Shown here: positions 1 to 6,635 of the stretch, one piece after another
Position numbering within the stretch: the first letter of the stretch is position 1
Layout: each line of letters begins with the position of its first letter
NCBI GenBank assembly: GCA_002449595.1
Contig: DJXE01000134.1
Span: forward strand, 1 to 9,934
Reading direction: 5' to 3'
Source of the DNA: Lachnospiraceae bacterium UBA7012
GTDB taxonomy: Bacteria > Bacillota > Clostridia > Lachnospirales > Lachnospiraceae
Length of the DNA: 9,934 bases
Position numbers and translations under genes: made by a program
Notes under the pieces: model-generated
Databases searched by the model: none
Told to the model about the DNA's origin: nothing
The model's input: only the letters and a program-made list of their open reading frames with translations

Positions 1-471
1 CTGGACGTGGGCTGCGGCACAGGCTTTCTGATCGATATGCTCGCGAAGGAGCACGACGCGGATCACACAGGGCTGGACCTCTCGACAGAGATGATCCGCA
101 TGGCGGAGAAAAAGCAGATCCCCGGGGCCAAATTCATCAACGGCACGGCGGACAGTCTTCCGTTCCCGGATGCCAGCTTTGATATCGTGACGTGCTCCCA
201 GAGCTTCCACCACTACCCTTACCCGGAGAAGGCCATGCAGGAGGCTTTCCGCGTACTGAAGAAAGGCGGTCTGTATATCCTGTCTGACACGGGTGTCGGC
301 GGGCTCGGCGGCTGGATCGACAACAACATCTTCTTCAAGCTCGCCCGCAGCGGCGACTGCCACACGACGAACCGGAAGGGGATCGCCCGGATGATGGAGG
401 CCGCCGGCTTCACCGTGACCGACTCGCGCCAGCTCCAGAGCTTCATTTATACCGTGACCGGGCGGAAATAG
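1..471 (+). CDS. SAM-dependent methyltransferase, class I (3' part only)
   Basis: The reading frame is open from the first base and ends at TAG 469-471, so the N-terminus lies outside the window; 156 residues are visible. The visible part starts in motif I (LDVGCGTGF), the glycine-rich SAM-binding loop. It continues with an acidic strand-2 end (GLDLS), the motif ADSLPFPDASFD preceding strand 4, and an FRVLKKGGLYILSD segment. This is the Methyltransf_11/UbiE-like arrangement of small-molecule methyltransferases. The C-terminal part (MMEAAGFTV) is typical of the family's last strands. The substrate cannot be told: such enzymes act on quinones, antibiotics, metals or other small molecules. A hairpin terminator starts 86 bases after the stop, so it is probably transcribed separately from the phosphotransferase operon downstream. 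Family assignment is secure; the specific role is unknown. Confidence 0.9.
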   Translation: MDVGCGTGFLIDMLAKEHDADHTGLDLSTEMIRMAEKKQIPGAKFINGTADSLPFPDASFDIVTCSQSFHHYPYPEKAMQEAFRVLKKGGLYILSDTGVGGLGGWIDNNIFFKLARSGDCHTTNRKGIARMMEAAGFTVTDSRQLQSFIYTVTGRK

Positions 472-542
472 GTGGATTATTCTTCCGGAATGTGTCTATA
501 TTGAATTAATTATTTGACCATTCGATTTACGGAGGGCCCTAC

Positions 543-599
543 ATGATTGATCCTTTACGGGAAACGCTGAAGATTCGGCGTCTCCCGTTTTTTATATGA
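543..599 (+). CDS. possible 18-residue leader peptide (uORF)
   Basis: An ATG at 543 opens 18 codons (MIDPLRETLKIRRLPFFI) closed by TGA at 597-599. GGAGGG at 531-536 stands six bases before the ATG, an excellent ribosome binding site, and nothing else in the vicinity needs one. Almost the whole second half of the ORF is also the stem of the terminator at 557-593, so a translating ribosome would physically disrupt the hairpin. That is the layout of ribosome-mediated attenuators in front of many antibiotic-resistance genes. Coding is not proven: the ORF is very short, I find no clear promoter just upstream, and a chance ORF through a terminator is possible. Confidence 0.35.
   Translation: MIDPLRETLKIRRLPFFI
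557..593 (+). terminator. Rho-independent terminator after the methyltransferase gene / possible attenuator
   Basis: ACGGGA (557-562) pairs with TCCCGT (583-588), and ACGC (564-567) pairs with GCGT (578-581), with one A/C mismatch between the two helices and a 10-base loop. A run of six T ends at 593. It is in the right place to end methyltransferase transcripts. Because the candidate leader ORF 543-599 runs through it, it may also work as a conditional terminator for readthrough into the phosphotransferase gene. Confidence 0.75.
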
Positions 600-722
600 T
601 CGGTAAAGCCAGATGTGCCGATCATGCTTGCATGAGGCGGTTTACGTACGTCGTATGAACTACAGTTTACCCATCCGATAAGGCTGATGTACATCGGACA
701 GGCTGCAGTCTTTCTATCCGAT
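598..722. repeat. cluster of CCGAT/ATCGG dyads in the leader region
   Basis: Five copies of CCGAT or its complement occur in 125 bases: GATCGG 598-603, CCGATC 618-623, CCGAT 675-679, ATCGG 693-697 and CCGAT 718-722. The first two form an 8-bp stem (598-605/616-623, one wobble pair). The next two can pair with each other. A perfect 10-base palindrome GATGTACATC lies at 686-695. An imperfect direct repeat runs CGGTAAAGCCAGATGT (601-616) against CGATAAGGCTGATGT (677-691, approximate). CATG-CTTG-CATG (623-634) is a further small hairpin. No gene is visible here. The region may be a regulator-binding array or a structured RNA on transcripts that start upstream; it matches no riboswitch class I can recognise. 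Confidence 0.5.
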
Positions 723-747
723 TAATCATCAATGTGCGTGCGATTTC

Positions 748-776
748 TTGACAGTTAGGTTAAATAAGACTAACCT
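748..776 (+). promoter_or_regulatory. promoter of the phosphotransferase-MATE operon
   Basis: A consensus -35 box TTGACA (748-753) is followed after 17 bases by TAACCT (771-776), a -10 box keeping the three most conserved positions (T1, A2, T6). The spacing is ideal for the main vegetative sigma factor. The start point would fall near 783, leaving a leader of about 88 bases before the ATG at 871. The weak -10 fits a promoter that is controlled rather than constitutive, and the palindrome at 755-777 covers its core. Confidence 0.65.
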
Positions 777-777
777 T
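755..777. promoter_or_regulatory. palindromic operator overlapping the promoter
   Basis: TTAGGTTA (755-762) and CTAACCTT (770-777) flank seven bases; the core AGGTTA/TAACCT (757-762/771-776) is a perfect dyad. It fills the space between -35 and -10 and includes the -10, so a bound protein would block RNA polymerase. A third half-site, ACCTAAC at 821-827, is the exact reverse complement of GTTAGGT at 754-760. The half-sites resemble the known DtxR/IdeR box (TTAGGTTAG...CTAACCTAA), but the half-site spacing here is about four bases wider, so a different regulator such as a TetR-type repressor is equally possible. Confidence 0.5.
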
Positions 778-794
778 TTACCAGATCGCTTGTT

Positions 795-808
795 AGCTTG
801 CGCAAACT
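795..808. promoter_or_regulatory. near-palindrome around TTGCGCAA in the 5' leader
   Basis: TTGCGCAA (798-805) is a perfect palindrome, and the flanks AG/CT extend it to 14 bases with one mismatched pair. It lies just downstream of the predicted transcription start, between the promoter operator and the third half-site at 821-827. It could be a second operator; this is position and symmetry only. Confidence 0.25.
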
Positions 809-838
809 GCTGTTCAGGCTACCTAACCATTTCAGACT

Positions 839-863
839 GTTAATTAAAGCATTAACTTGGAGG
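839..863 (+). promoter_or_regulatory. hairpin plus ribosome binding site before the phosphotransferase gene
   Basis: GTTAAT (839-844) and ATTAAC (851-856) form a perfect six-base dyad with a six-base loop, ending two bases before the Shine-Dalgarno GGAGG (859-863). The spacing of seven bases to ATG 871 is optimal and fixes that start codon. The A/T-rich stem is weak, so any effect on translation would be mild. Confidence 0.6.
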
Positions 864-870
864 CCGCATT

Positions 871-3339
871 ATGTCATCAGACAGGATCAGGCATTTTGAC
901 AGTATTACCAAAGAAGACGTCCCATACGTCGGCGGAAAAGGCGCCAACCTGGGCGAGATGAGCCGGGCCGGATTCCCCATGCCGGAGGGCTTCGTCATCA
1001 CGGCGCAGTCCTACCGGGAATTTGCTGCGGAGAACGGGATCACCAGTCAGTCGGACCACATCCGGGAAAAGATCCTTCAGGGCACCATCCCGGAGGCCCT
1101 GAAGAACGAGATCCTCGCCGCCTATCGCCAGCTTGCCGCAGAGGAAAGCCCCTCTCTCACCGGCGCCCGCGTCGCCGTCCGCTCTTCCGCGACGGCGGAG
1201 GATCTCCCCGACGCGAGTTTCGCCGGGCAGCAGGAGACCTTCCTGAACGTCCGCGGGGAGGAAGAACTCCTGCAGAAGGTCCTGGAATGCTACGCCTCCC
1301 TCTGGGGCGAGCGCGCCGTCGTATACCGGCGCACGCAAGGCTATGACGACGCCTCCGTCGCGCTGGCCGTCGTCGTCCAGAAGATGGTGGAGAGCGACAC
1401 CGCCGGCGTCATGTTCACGGCGGATCCCGTCACCGGGAGCCGCGACACGATTCGGATCAACGCGTCGCTCGGGCTCGGCGAGTCCGTCGTCTCCGGCAGC
1501 GTCACCCCGGACAGCTTCGTACTTGCAAAGGACGGGACCGTCCAAAGCACCACAGTCGGTTCAAAGAAGACGAAGATCGTCTACGCGCAGGACGGAAAAG
1601 GCACCGTCACGCAGGCCGTCCCGGAAGCGCTCCAGAAGCAGCCCTGCCTCTCCGCGGAGGATCTCACCTCTCTGTGCAGGGAAGGCGTCAAGATCGAAAA
1701 GCACTACGGCGTCCCCATGGATATCGAATGGGGCATCGAGAACGGGAAGACATACATCCTGCAGGCGCGTCCCATCACCACGCTCCGCGAGGAGAATGCG
1801 GTTTCGGAGGACGAGTGGCGGAAATACTACATTCCGAAGCGCTCTACCGGGGCGCTGAAAGGTAATCTTTCCTTCCTCCTGGAGAAGATGAACGACGTTT
1901 TTCTCCCCTATGACTACGACATCGGGCGCATCATCAACATGCAGAAGTCCGTCATCTTCGAGGAGGGCGGGATCGTCCTGGACATGCATCCCACCATCGA
2001 CGACAACGGCATCATGAACCTCCCGCCCAATACGATCCGCCTGACGCACAGGGTCGTCCACATTCCGGGGATGCTCCGGGAAGCCCTGGATGCGGATCAT
2101 TGCAAGAGCATCATGGAGACGTCCATGGCGGGCTTCCGGAAGGAGATCGCCGACATGGCCGCCGTCGACGCGGACAGCCTCGACTGCGCCGCTCTGGGAA
2201 AAGCGATCGAACAGGGCGAAGACCTGATCCGCCGCCTGCTGTACACCCGGTTCCGCTATGCCCTCTTCCCGCAGCTGATGCTGAACCGCAAGTGCTCCGC
2301 CTACGTCAAAAAGATCGACCCGTCCAGGGACGGCTACGATCTTCTCCAGGACCTGGACAACAAGACGGCGGAGATGACGAGGGACCTGGAGGCGGTGGCC
2401 GCCGTCGTGAGAAGCGATCCCGCCCTGCTCTCGGATGCGGAGAGCGGTCTGGACGTCCACGCACTCTCCGATAAATACCCGTCCTTTGCCGATGCCCTGC
2501 GGGATTTCCTCGCAAAGGACGGCTTCAAGACCGACAACAACTGCTACTGCCTGGCTTCGCGTTCCTATAAGGAAGTCCCGGACCGCGTGCTGTCCGTCCT
2601 GAAGCCCATGCTGAAGGAGACGGAGACCGCGCCTTCCGGCGGCATCTTTGAGCCCCTCATGGAAAAGATCCGGGCCGCTTACGGCGAAAAGAAATACCGC
2701 AAGATCCGGCACGCCGTCGACGCCTACCGGTATTTCCATGTGCAGCGGGAAGAGAGCCAGTACCTGTGGGAGCAGGTCTTCTATTACATGCGGCGGCTCC
2801 ACGCCCGCCTGAACTTCCTTCTGACGGGGGATGATTCCGAGAACCGTTCCACGGCCTGGCTGTTCATCAAAGAGCTCCACGAGACTGCCGCCCGCGGCTA
2901 TCTGAATGACGCAGACAGGGAAAAGATCGATCGAAGGATCCGCCTTCATCCTGCCGCCGTACAGGTCTGGGAGGAATCCAAGCGCAGTATCTTCCCACAG
3001 GATGACGCGGTCTTAAAGGGCACCGGCTGCAGCGCCGGCACAGTCACCGGCACCGTCTGCACCGTCAGCGGCCCGGAAGAATTCCACAAGCTCAGAAAGG
3101 GCGAGATCCTGGTCTGCCGCCTGACTGACCCCGAATGGACGCCGCTGTTCACCCTTGCGGGCGGCGTGGTCGCGGATACCGGCGGTGAGCTCTCCCACGC
3201 CGCGATCGTAGCCAGAGAATACCGGATCCCGGCCGTCCTTGGCGTCGGCATCGCCACCTCCGTGTTAAAGGACGGCGACCTGATCCTGGTCGACGGGACC
3301 CGCGGCGAAGTGAGGAAAACGGAAGCACACCATGAGTAA
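871..3339 (+). CDS. rifampin phosphotransferase-like dikinase (PEP-synthase superfamily)
   Basis: The product has 822 residues. Residues 1-305 form an ATP-grasp/PPDK N-terminal domain: GGKGANLGEM (21-30, Lys23), VRSSATAEDLPDASFAGQQ (103-121, Arg104), GVMFTADPVTG (179-189), and the DIEWG...ILQARPITT end with Glu286, Gln298 and Arg300. Residues about 306-716 match no motif I know. Residues 717-822 are a swivelling phosphohistidine domain, TDPEWTPLF then GGELSHAAIVARE with likely catalytic His776. PEP synthase and PPDK instead place the His domain second and end in a PEP-binding barrel, absent here. The order ATP, middle, His and the length agree with rifampin phosphotransferase, which moves the beta-phosphate of ATP through the histidine to the drug, giving AMP and phosphate. 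The middle domain sets the substrate, so rifampin itself is not proven. It overlaps the MATE gene by 8 bases. Confidence 0.8.
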   Translation: MSSDRIRHFDSITKEDVPYVGGKGANLGEMSRAGFPMPEGFVITAQSYREFAAENGITSQSDHIREKILQGTIPEALKNEILAAYRQLAAEESPSLTGARVAVRSSATAEDLPDASFAGQQETFLNVRGEEELLQKVLECYASLWGERAVVYRRTQGYDDASVALAVVVQKMVESDTAGVMFTADPVTGSRDTIRINASLGLGESVVSGSVTPDSFVLAKDGTVQSTTVGSKKTKIVYAQDGKGTVTQAVPEALQKQPCLSAEDLTSLCREGVKIEKHYGVPMDIEWGIENGKTYILQARPITTLREENAVSEDEWRKYYIPKRSTGALKGNLSFLLEKMNDVFLPYDYDIGRIINMQKSVIFEEGGIVLDMHPTIDDNGIMNLPPNTIRLTHRVVHIPGMLREALDADHCKSIMETSMAGFRKEIADMAAVDADSLDCAALGKAIEQGEDLIRRLLYTRFRYALFPQLMLNRKCSAYVKKIDPSRDGYDLLQDLDNKTAEMTRDLEAVAAVVRSDPALLSDAESGLDVHALSDKYPSFADALRDFLAKDGFKTDNNCYCLASRSYKEVPDRVLSVLKPMLKETETAPSGGIFEPLMEKIRAAYGEKKYRKIRHAVDAYRYFHVQREESQYLWEQVFYYMRRLHARLNFLLTGDDSENRSTAWLFIKELHETAARGYLNDADREKIDRRIRLHPAAVQVWEESKRSIFPQDDAVLKGTGCSAGTVTGTVCTVSGPEEFHKLRKGEILVCRLTDPEWTPLFTLAGGVVADTGGELSHAAIVAREYRIPAVLGVGIATSVLKDGDLILVDGTRGEVRKTEAHHE

Positions 3340-4681
3340 GACCGCCAAAACAAGAGAAAACCTGCTGCACGCCGGGATCTTCCCCCTCCTGATCCGGCTG
3401 GCCATCCCCACCATGATCGGCATGATGATCATGATGATCTACAACCTGACGGACACCTTCTGGATCGGGCGCCTGAACGACCGGAGCATGACCGCGGCCG
3501 TCGGGATCGTCTTCGCCTTCGTGTCCCTGGTACAGGCCGTAGGCTTCTGGTTCGGCTACGGAAGCGGCAACTACATGTCCCGCTGCTTCGGCGCGGGTAA
3601 GGATGACGAGGCGGAAGTCTACGCCAATACCGGCGTCGCGCTCTCCCTTGCCGGCGGGATCGTGCTGATGCTGGTCCCGCTCCTTTTCCTCGACCCTCTG
3701 ACGCGCCTTCTGGGTGCAGGCGCCTCACCGGCCCTGTTCGACTACACGAAGACGTATCTTCGGATCATGCTCTTCGCCGTTCCGTTCGCGGTGTTTTCCA
3801 CGACAGTCTATAACCAGCTGCGGCTGTGCGGGAACATCAAACACGCCATGCTCGGCATGATGACGGGGATCCTCGCCAATATCGTCCTGGATCCCGTCTT
3901 CATCCTCGGACTGCGGATGGGGATCGCCGGCGCGGGGCTCGCGACGCTCCTCGGCCAGGCGGGCAGCTGCCTCGCCCTGATCCTGATCTCGGCCCGCGGC
4001 GGCAGCGTCCCCGTCAGCCTGCGCAGATGCAGCCTCACCCGGGAGCACGTCTTCCACATCCTGGCCGGCGGGTCGCCCAACTTCACCAGGCAGGGCATCA
4101 CGAGCCTCGCCTCCGTCCTCCTCAACCACGCCGCATCCGCCTACGGCGAGACGCTGCTGGCCTCCCTCACGATTGCGACGCGCGTCGCCGCCATCGGCTA
4201 TATGCTGGCGATCGGCTTCGGGCAGGGCTTCCAGCCGATCTGCGCCATGAACTACGGCGCGAAGCAGTACGGGCGCGTCCGGAAGGCCCTGAAGATCACG
4301 GTCATCACCGGGACGCTCATGATGCTCGCGGCCGCTGCCGTCTACGCGGTCTTTGCGGAGCCTCTGACGCGGCTGTTTACGGCGAATGACGAGGTCGCCG
4401 TCCTCGGCGCGCGGATCATCCGCTTCCAGTGCATCTCTCTCCCGTTCCTCGGCGTCTACGCCTACGCGAGTATGTTCCTTCAGAATACGGGAAAATATTT
4501 TAAAGCGCTCCTCGTGTCTGTCCTGCGCCAGGGGATCTTCTACATGCCGCTCCTCTACGTCCTTCCTGCCCTGTTCGGGCTGGACGGCTTCCTTCTCCTG
4601 CAGCCGCTGGCTGACCTGCTCAGCGCCGCGATCGGGATCTGGTTCCTCCTGCGGGCGCTGCGGGAGATGCCGGCACGTTAA
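3332..4681 (+). CDS. MATE-family multidrug efflux transporter
   Basis: The 449-residue, strongly hydrophobic protein has the length and two-fold internal symmetry of MATE/NorM/MepA pumps (about 12 membrane spans), which export cationic or aromatic drugs using Na+ or H+ gradients. The N-terminus has the family pattern LAIPTMIGMMIMMIYNLTD (23-41) with TFWIG after it. YGSGNYMSRCFGAGK (76-90) closes the second span, NQLRLCGNIKHAM (161-173) and NIVLDPVFI (183-191) follow in the first half, and GFGQGFQPICAMNYGAKQYGR (295-315) and LQNTGKYF (383-390) mark the second half. ATG 3332 overlaps the end of the phosphotransferase gene (ATGAGTAA), and only a weak Shine-Dalgarno precedes it, so translational coupling is likely. 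The pairing suggests a resistance or detoxification unit. The transported compound is unknown. Confidence 0.92.
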   Translation: MSKTAKTRENLLHAGIFPLLIRLAIPTMIGMMIMMIYNLTDTFWIGRLNDRSMTAAVGIVFAFVSLVQAVGFWFGYGSGNYMSRCFGAGKDDEAEVYANTGVALSLAGGIVLMLVPLLFLDPLTRLLGAGASPALFDYTKTYLRIMLFAVPFAVFSTTVYNQLRLCGNIKHAMLGMMTGILANIVLDPVFILGLRMGIAGAGLATLLGQAGSCLALILISARGGSVPVSLRRCSLTREHVFHILAGGSPNFTRQGITSLASVLLNHAASAYGETLLASLTIATRVAAIGYMLAIGFGQGFQPICAMNYGAKQYGRVRKALKITVITGTLMMLAAAAVYAVFAEPLTRLFTANDEVAVLGARIIRFQCISLPFLGVYAYASMFLQNTGKYFKALLVSVLRQGIFYMPLLYVLPALFGLDGFLLLQPLADLLSAAIGIWFLLRALREMPAR

Positions 4682-4692
4682 TGAGCCATGCA

Positions 4693-4721
4693 AGAGAGGG
4701 AGCGCTTCGCGTTCCCTCTCT
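4693..4721. repeat. hairpin after the MATE gene
   Basis: AGAGAGGGAGCGC (4693-4705) pairs with GCGTTCCCTCTCT (4709-4721) over 13 pairs with one G-T wobble and a three-base loop. No T-run follows on either strand, so it is not a classical terminator by itself. It sits 12 bases after the MATE stop and 26 bases before the strong terminator, and may protect the 3' end of the mRNA from exonucleases or slow transcription from both sides. Confidence 0.6.
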
Positions 4722-4747
4722 GTCGCGGCATTCGCCGTATGCTCGCA

Positions 4748-4797
4748 GGAACGAGCACCCTTTCAGGTGCTCGTTCCGTTTTGTCTGTAGTTTTTTT
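4748..4797 (+). terminator. Rho-independent terminator of the phosphotransferase-MATE operon
   Basis: GGAACGAGCACC (4748-4759) and GGTGCTCGTTCC (4766-4777) form a perfect 12-bp stem with a six-base loop. Four T follow directly after one G (4779-4782), with a run of seven T at 4791-4797. It ends just before the stop of the convergent small ORF at 4803. On the - strand no T-run follows the hairpin, so how the mgl operon terminates is not obvious from this structure. Confidence 0.9.
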
Positions 4798-4802
4798 CGC
4801 CG

Positions 4803-5030
4803 TCAGCCCGGCGGATTTCCCGTTGCGATCCCGATGATCAGAAGAACGACGATCAGCACAGAGACCACGATGATCACCCCGTCGATCGTGCGGAGCGAAA
4901 CATTCTCCATGATCTTGTCATAGAGGTGATAGCGCTTCGGGAGCTTCTGCCCCTCGAATTTGCCTCCGGGTGCTTCCTGCGCCTGCGCGCCCTGTTCTTC
5001 GATGACTTCGGTCTCTCTGTTTTCTTCCAT
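4803..5030 (-). CDS. small single-span membrane protein at the end of the mgl operon
   Basis: I do not recognise this 75-residue protein. It has an acidic, Gln/Ala-rich N-terminal third (MEENRETEVIEEQGAQ), then a basic stretch (KLPKRYHLYDK, 29-39), and one hydrophobic segment, GVIIVVSVLIVVLLIIGIAT (51-70), followed by a five-residue tail. The positive-inside rule puts the N-terminus in the cytoplasm. The ATG lies 10 bases after the mglC stop with no strong ribosome binding site, only purine-rich sequence, so it is probably translated by coupling to mglC. Its place as the last gene of a sugar ABC importer operon suggests an accessory or stabilising subunit, but no function can be assigned. A chance ORF is unlikely given the clear soluble-tail-plus-membrane layout and the tight spacing. 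Confidence 0.75.
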   Translation of the reverse strand: MEENRETEVIEEQGAQAQEAPGGKFEGQKLPKRYHLYDKIMENVSLRTIDGVIIVVSVLIVVLLIIGIATGNPPG

Positions 5031-5040
5031 GTCTTACTTC

Positions 5041-6621
5041 TTACTTCTTGACGATGTACTTACGCACGTCGATGGAGACAGCCAGGATGATGATCAGGCC
5101 GCGGATGATGTACTGGATGTAGGAATTGACACCCAGGAACTGCAGCGCGTAAACGATCGCCTGCATGATGACCGCGCCGATGACGACGCCCTGGATCGTA
5201 CCAACGCCGCCCGAGAAGCTGACGCCGCCGACGACGACCGCGCTGATGGCGTCTGTCTCATAGTTCAGGCCGGTGTTTGCACCGACGGAAGTGATACGTG
5301 CCGCTTCCAGGTAGGACGCGATACCGTAGAGGATACCTGCCATCAGGTAGACCAGCATGATGGTCTTCGCCACGTTGACGCCGGAGACTGCAGCCGCTTC
5401 GGTGTTGCCGCCGACCGCGAACATGTTCTTGCCGAGTTTGGTCTTGTTCCAGATGAGCCAGACGATCGCTGCAAGCAGCAGGAAATAGACGACAACAAGA
5501 GGAACTCTGACGCTGCCGATACGGAAGCTGCCGGCCGCGATGTTCAGGAAGTTCGGATCAAACGTCGACAGCGCCTGCGCTGTGCCGGAGGGCTGGGACT
5601 CGATGTAAAGGCAGTTGGCGCCGTAGGCGATCAGCTGCGTGCCCAGCGTGACGATGAAGGCGTGCAGGTGGAGCTTGGCGACACCGAAACCGTTGATCAT
5701 GCTGAAGGCTACCGCAACCGCGATGGAAGCCAGCAGCGGGACCAGCAGGCCCAGCGTGCCGAGGGGCTTCACCATGGTCGGGAACATACGGCTGGCATAA
5801 GTGGTGCTCTGGACCAGAGATGCCGTCACAGCGGCGGAGATGCCCAGCACACGGCCGATACTCAGGTCAGTACCCGCGAGAACGATCAGGCCCGCGCAGC
5901 CAAGTGCGAGGATACCCTTTGTGGAAGCGTTCTGCAGGATGTTCAGGACGTTGTTCATACTCAGGAAGTCGATCCGGATGATGGAGACCACTACCAGGAT
6001 GAGACCCAGAATAATGAACAGCGCGTAGTTCAGAAGGAAGCCCGTGACCTTCGTCGCCTTCGGGCTCATGGTGTGCGTCCTTGCCCGGGGCTTGATATCC
6101 ATCGCCTGGATCAGGAAGAAGGCGAGTGCGCCTACGATCAGGACGATGCCCAGGAACTGGATCGGCACGGCATTCGTCATGTGGCTGTTGTTCAGGAGCG
6201 TCGGCAGGCCTGCCCTGTACAGATCCAGCAGTGCCGTGTTGTCCGCGATGGCCTGATACTGCGCCTCATCGGTGATCCCCATTTCCTTCATCACGAGGGA
6301 AGCATCCGTGCGGTCGCTGACCTTGCCCAGGGCATCTTCATACTGCTGCCGCGCATCCACTGCCGCATCCACAGCGGAGGCGTCCAGGCCGAGCCCCTTC
6401 AGGAAGCCCTTCACTTTGTCCGCTCCGACCTTAGAGACGTCTTCCAGTCTCGTCAGCGTGGAAGGATCCTGAATGTAGCCGATCGCGGCCTTCTGGTCTC
6501 CGCCCGTCATGGCCGCCGCATTCGTGTAGATGGATCTTCCCGTCACGCCATAGGCGGCCAGGGCGACCCCGACAGCGAGGACGACCAGCATGACTATATC
6601 AATAATTCGTTTTTTACTCAT
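5041..6621 (-). CDS. mglC: galactose/methylgalactoside-type ABC importer permease with N-terminal extension
   Basis: The 526-residue protein carries a BPD_transp_2 permease core from about residue 195 to 515, with LIVLAGTDLSIGR (245-257) and GKNMFAVGGNTEAAAVSGV (397-415), the cytoplasmic loop that contacts the ATPase, and VVGGVSFSGGVGTIQG (463-478). This core matches MglC/RbsC permeases. E. coli MglC has about 336 residues; the excess is N-terminal. It consists of a membrane segment (7-27), a hydrophilic helical stretch of about 125 residues rich in Ala, Asp and Lys (28-152), a second membrane segment (153-172) and a basic cytoplasmic link (176-192, KPRARTHTMSPKATK). Charges place the hydrophilic domain outside the cell, where the sugar-binding lipoprotein acts. 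GAGGTGA (6628-6634) six bases before ATG 6621 supports the start; mglA ends 14 bases upstream. Confidence 0.9.
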   Translation of the reverse strand: MSKKRIIDIVMLVVLAVGVALAAYGVTGRSIYTNAAAMTGGDQKAAIGYIQDPSTLTRLEDVSKVGADKVKGFLKGLGLDASAVDAAVDARQQYEDALGKVSDRTDASLVMKEMGITDEAQYQAIADNTALLDLYRAGLPTLLNNSHMTNAVPIQFLGIVLIVGALAFFLIQAMDIKPRARTHTMSPKATKVTGFLLNYALFIILGLILVVVSIIRIDFLSMNNVLNILQNASTKGILALGCAGLIVLAGTDLSIGRVLGISAAVTASLVQSTTYASRMFPTMVKPLGTLGLLVPLLASIAVAVAFSMINGFGVAKLHLHAFIVTLGTQLIAYGANCLYIESQPSGTAQALSTFDPNFLNIAAGSFRIGSVRVPLVVVYFLLLAAIVWLIWNKTKLGKNMFAVGGNTEAAAVSGVNVAKTIMLVYLMAGILYGIASYLEAARITSVGANTGLNYETDAISAVVVGGVSFSGGVGTIQGVVIGAVIMQAIVYALQFLGVNSYIQYIIRGLIIILAVSIDVRKYIVKK

Positions 6622-6635
6622 TCCCGTTCACCTCA

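Noticed and set aside
472..870. Possible tRNA or known riboswitch in the upstream intergenic region
   Set aside because: No cloverleaf or recognisable conserved riboswitch core could be built; only simple hairpins and repeated pentamers are visible.
1561..2949. 462-codon open frame on the - strand inside the phosphotransferase gene
   Set aside because: Antisense shadow of a GC-rich coding region; no start signals or family motifs, while the + strand gene has catalytic motifs throughout its conserved ends.
871..3339. Annotation as ordinary PEP synthase or pyruvate phosphate dikinase
   Set aside because: The phosphohistidine domain is at the very C-terminus and no PEP-binding TIM-barrel follows, so the PEP/pyruvate half-reaction cannot be carried out in the usual way.
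3725..4693. 322-codon open frame on the - strand opposite the MATE gene
   Set aside because: Very polar, low-complexity shadow sequence; the + strand encodes a complete MATE transporter.
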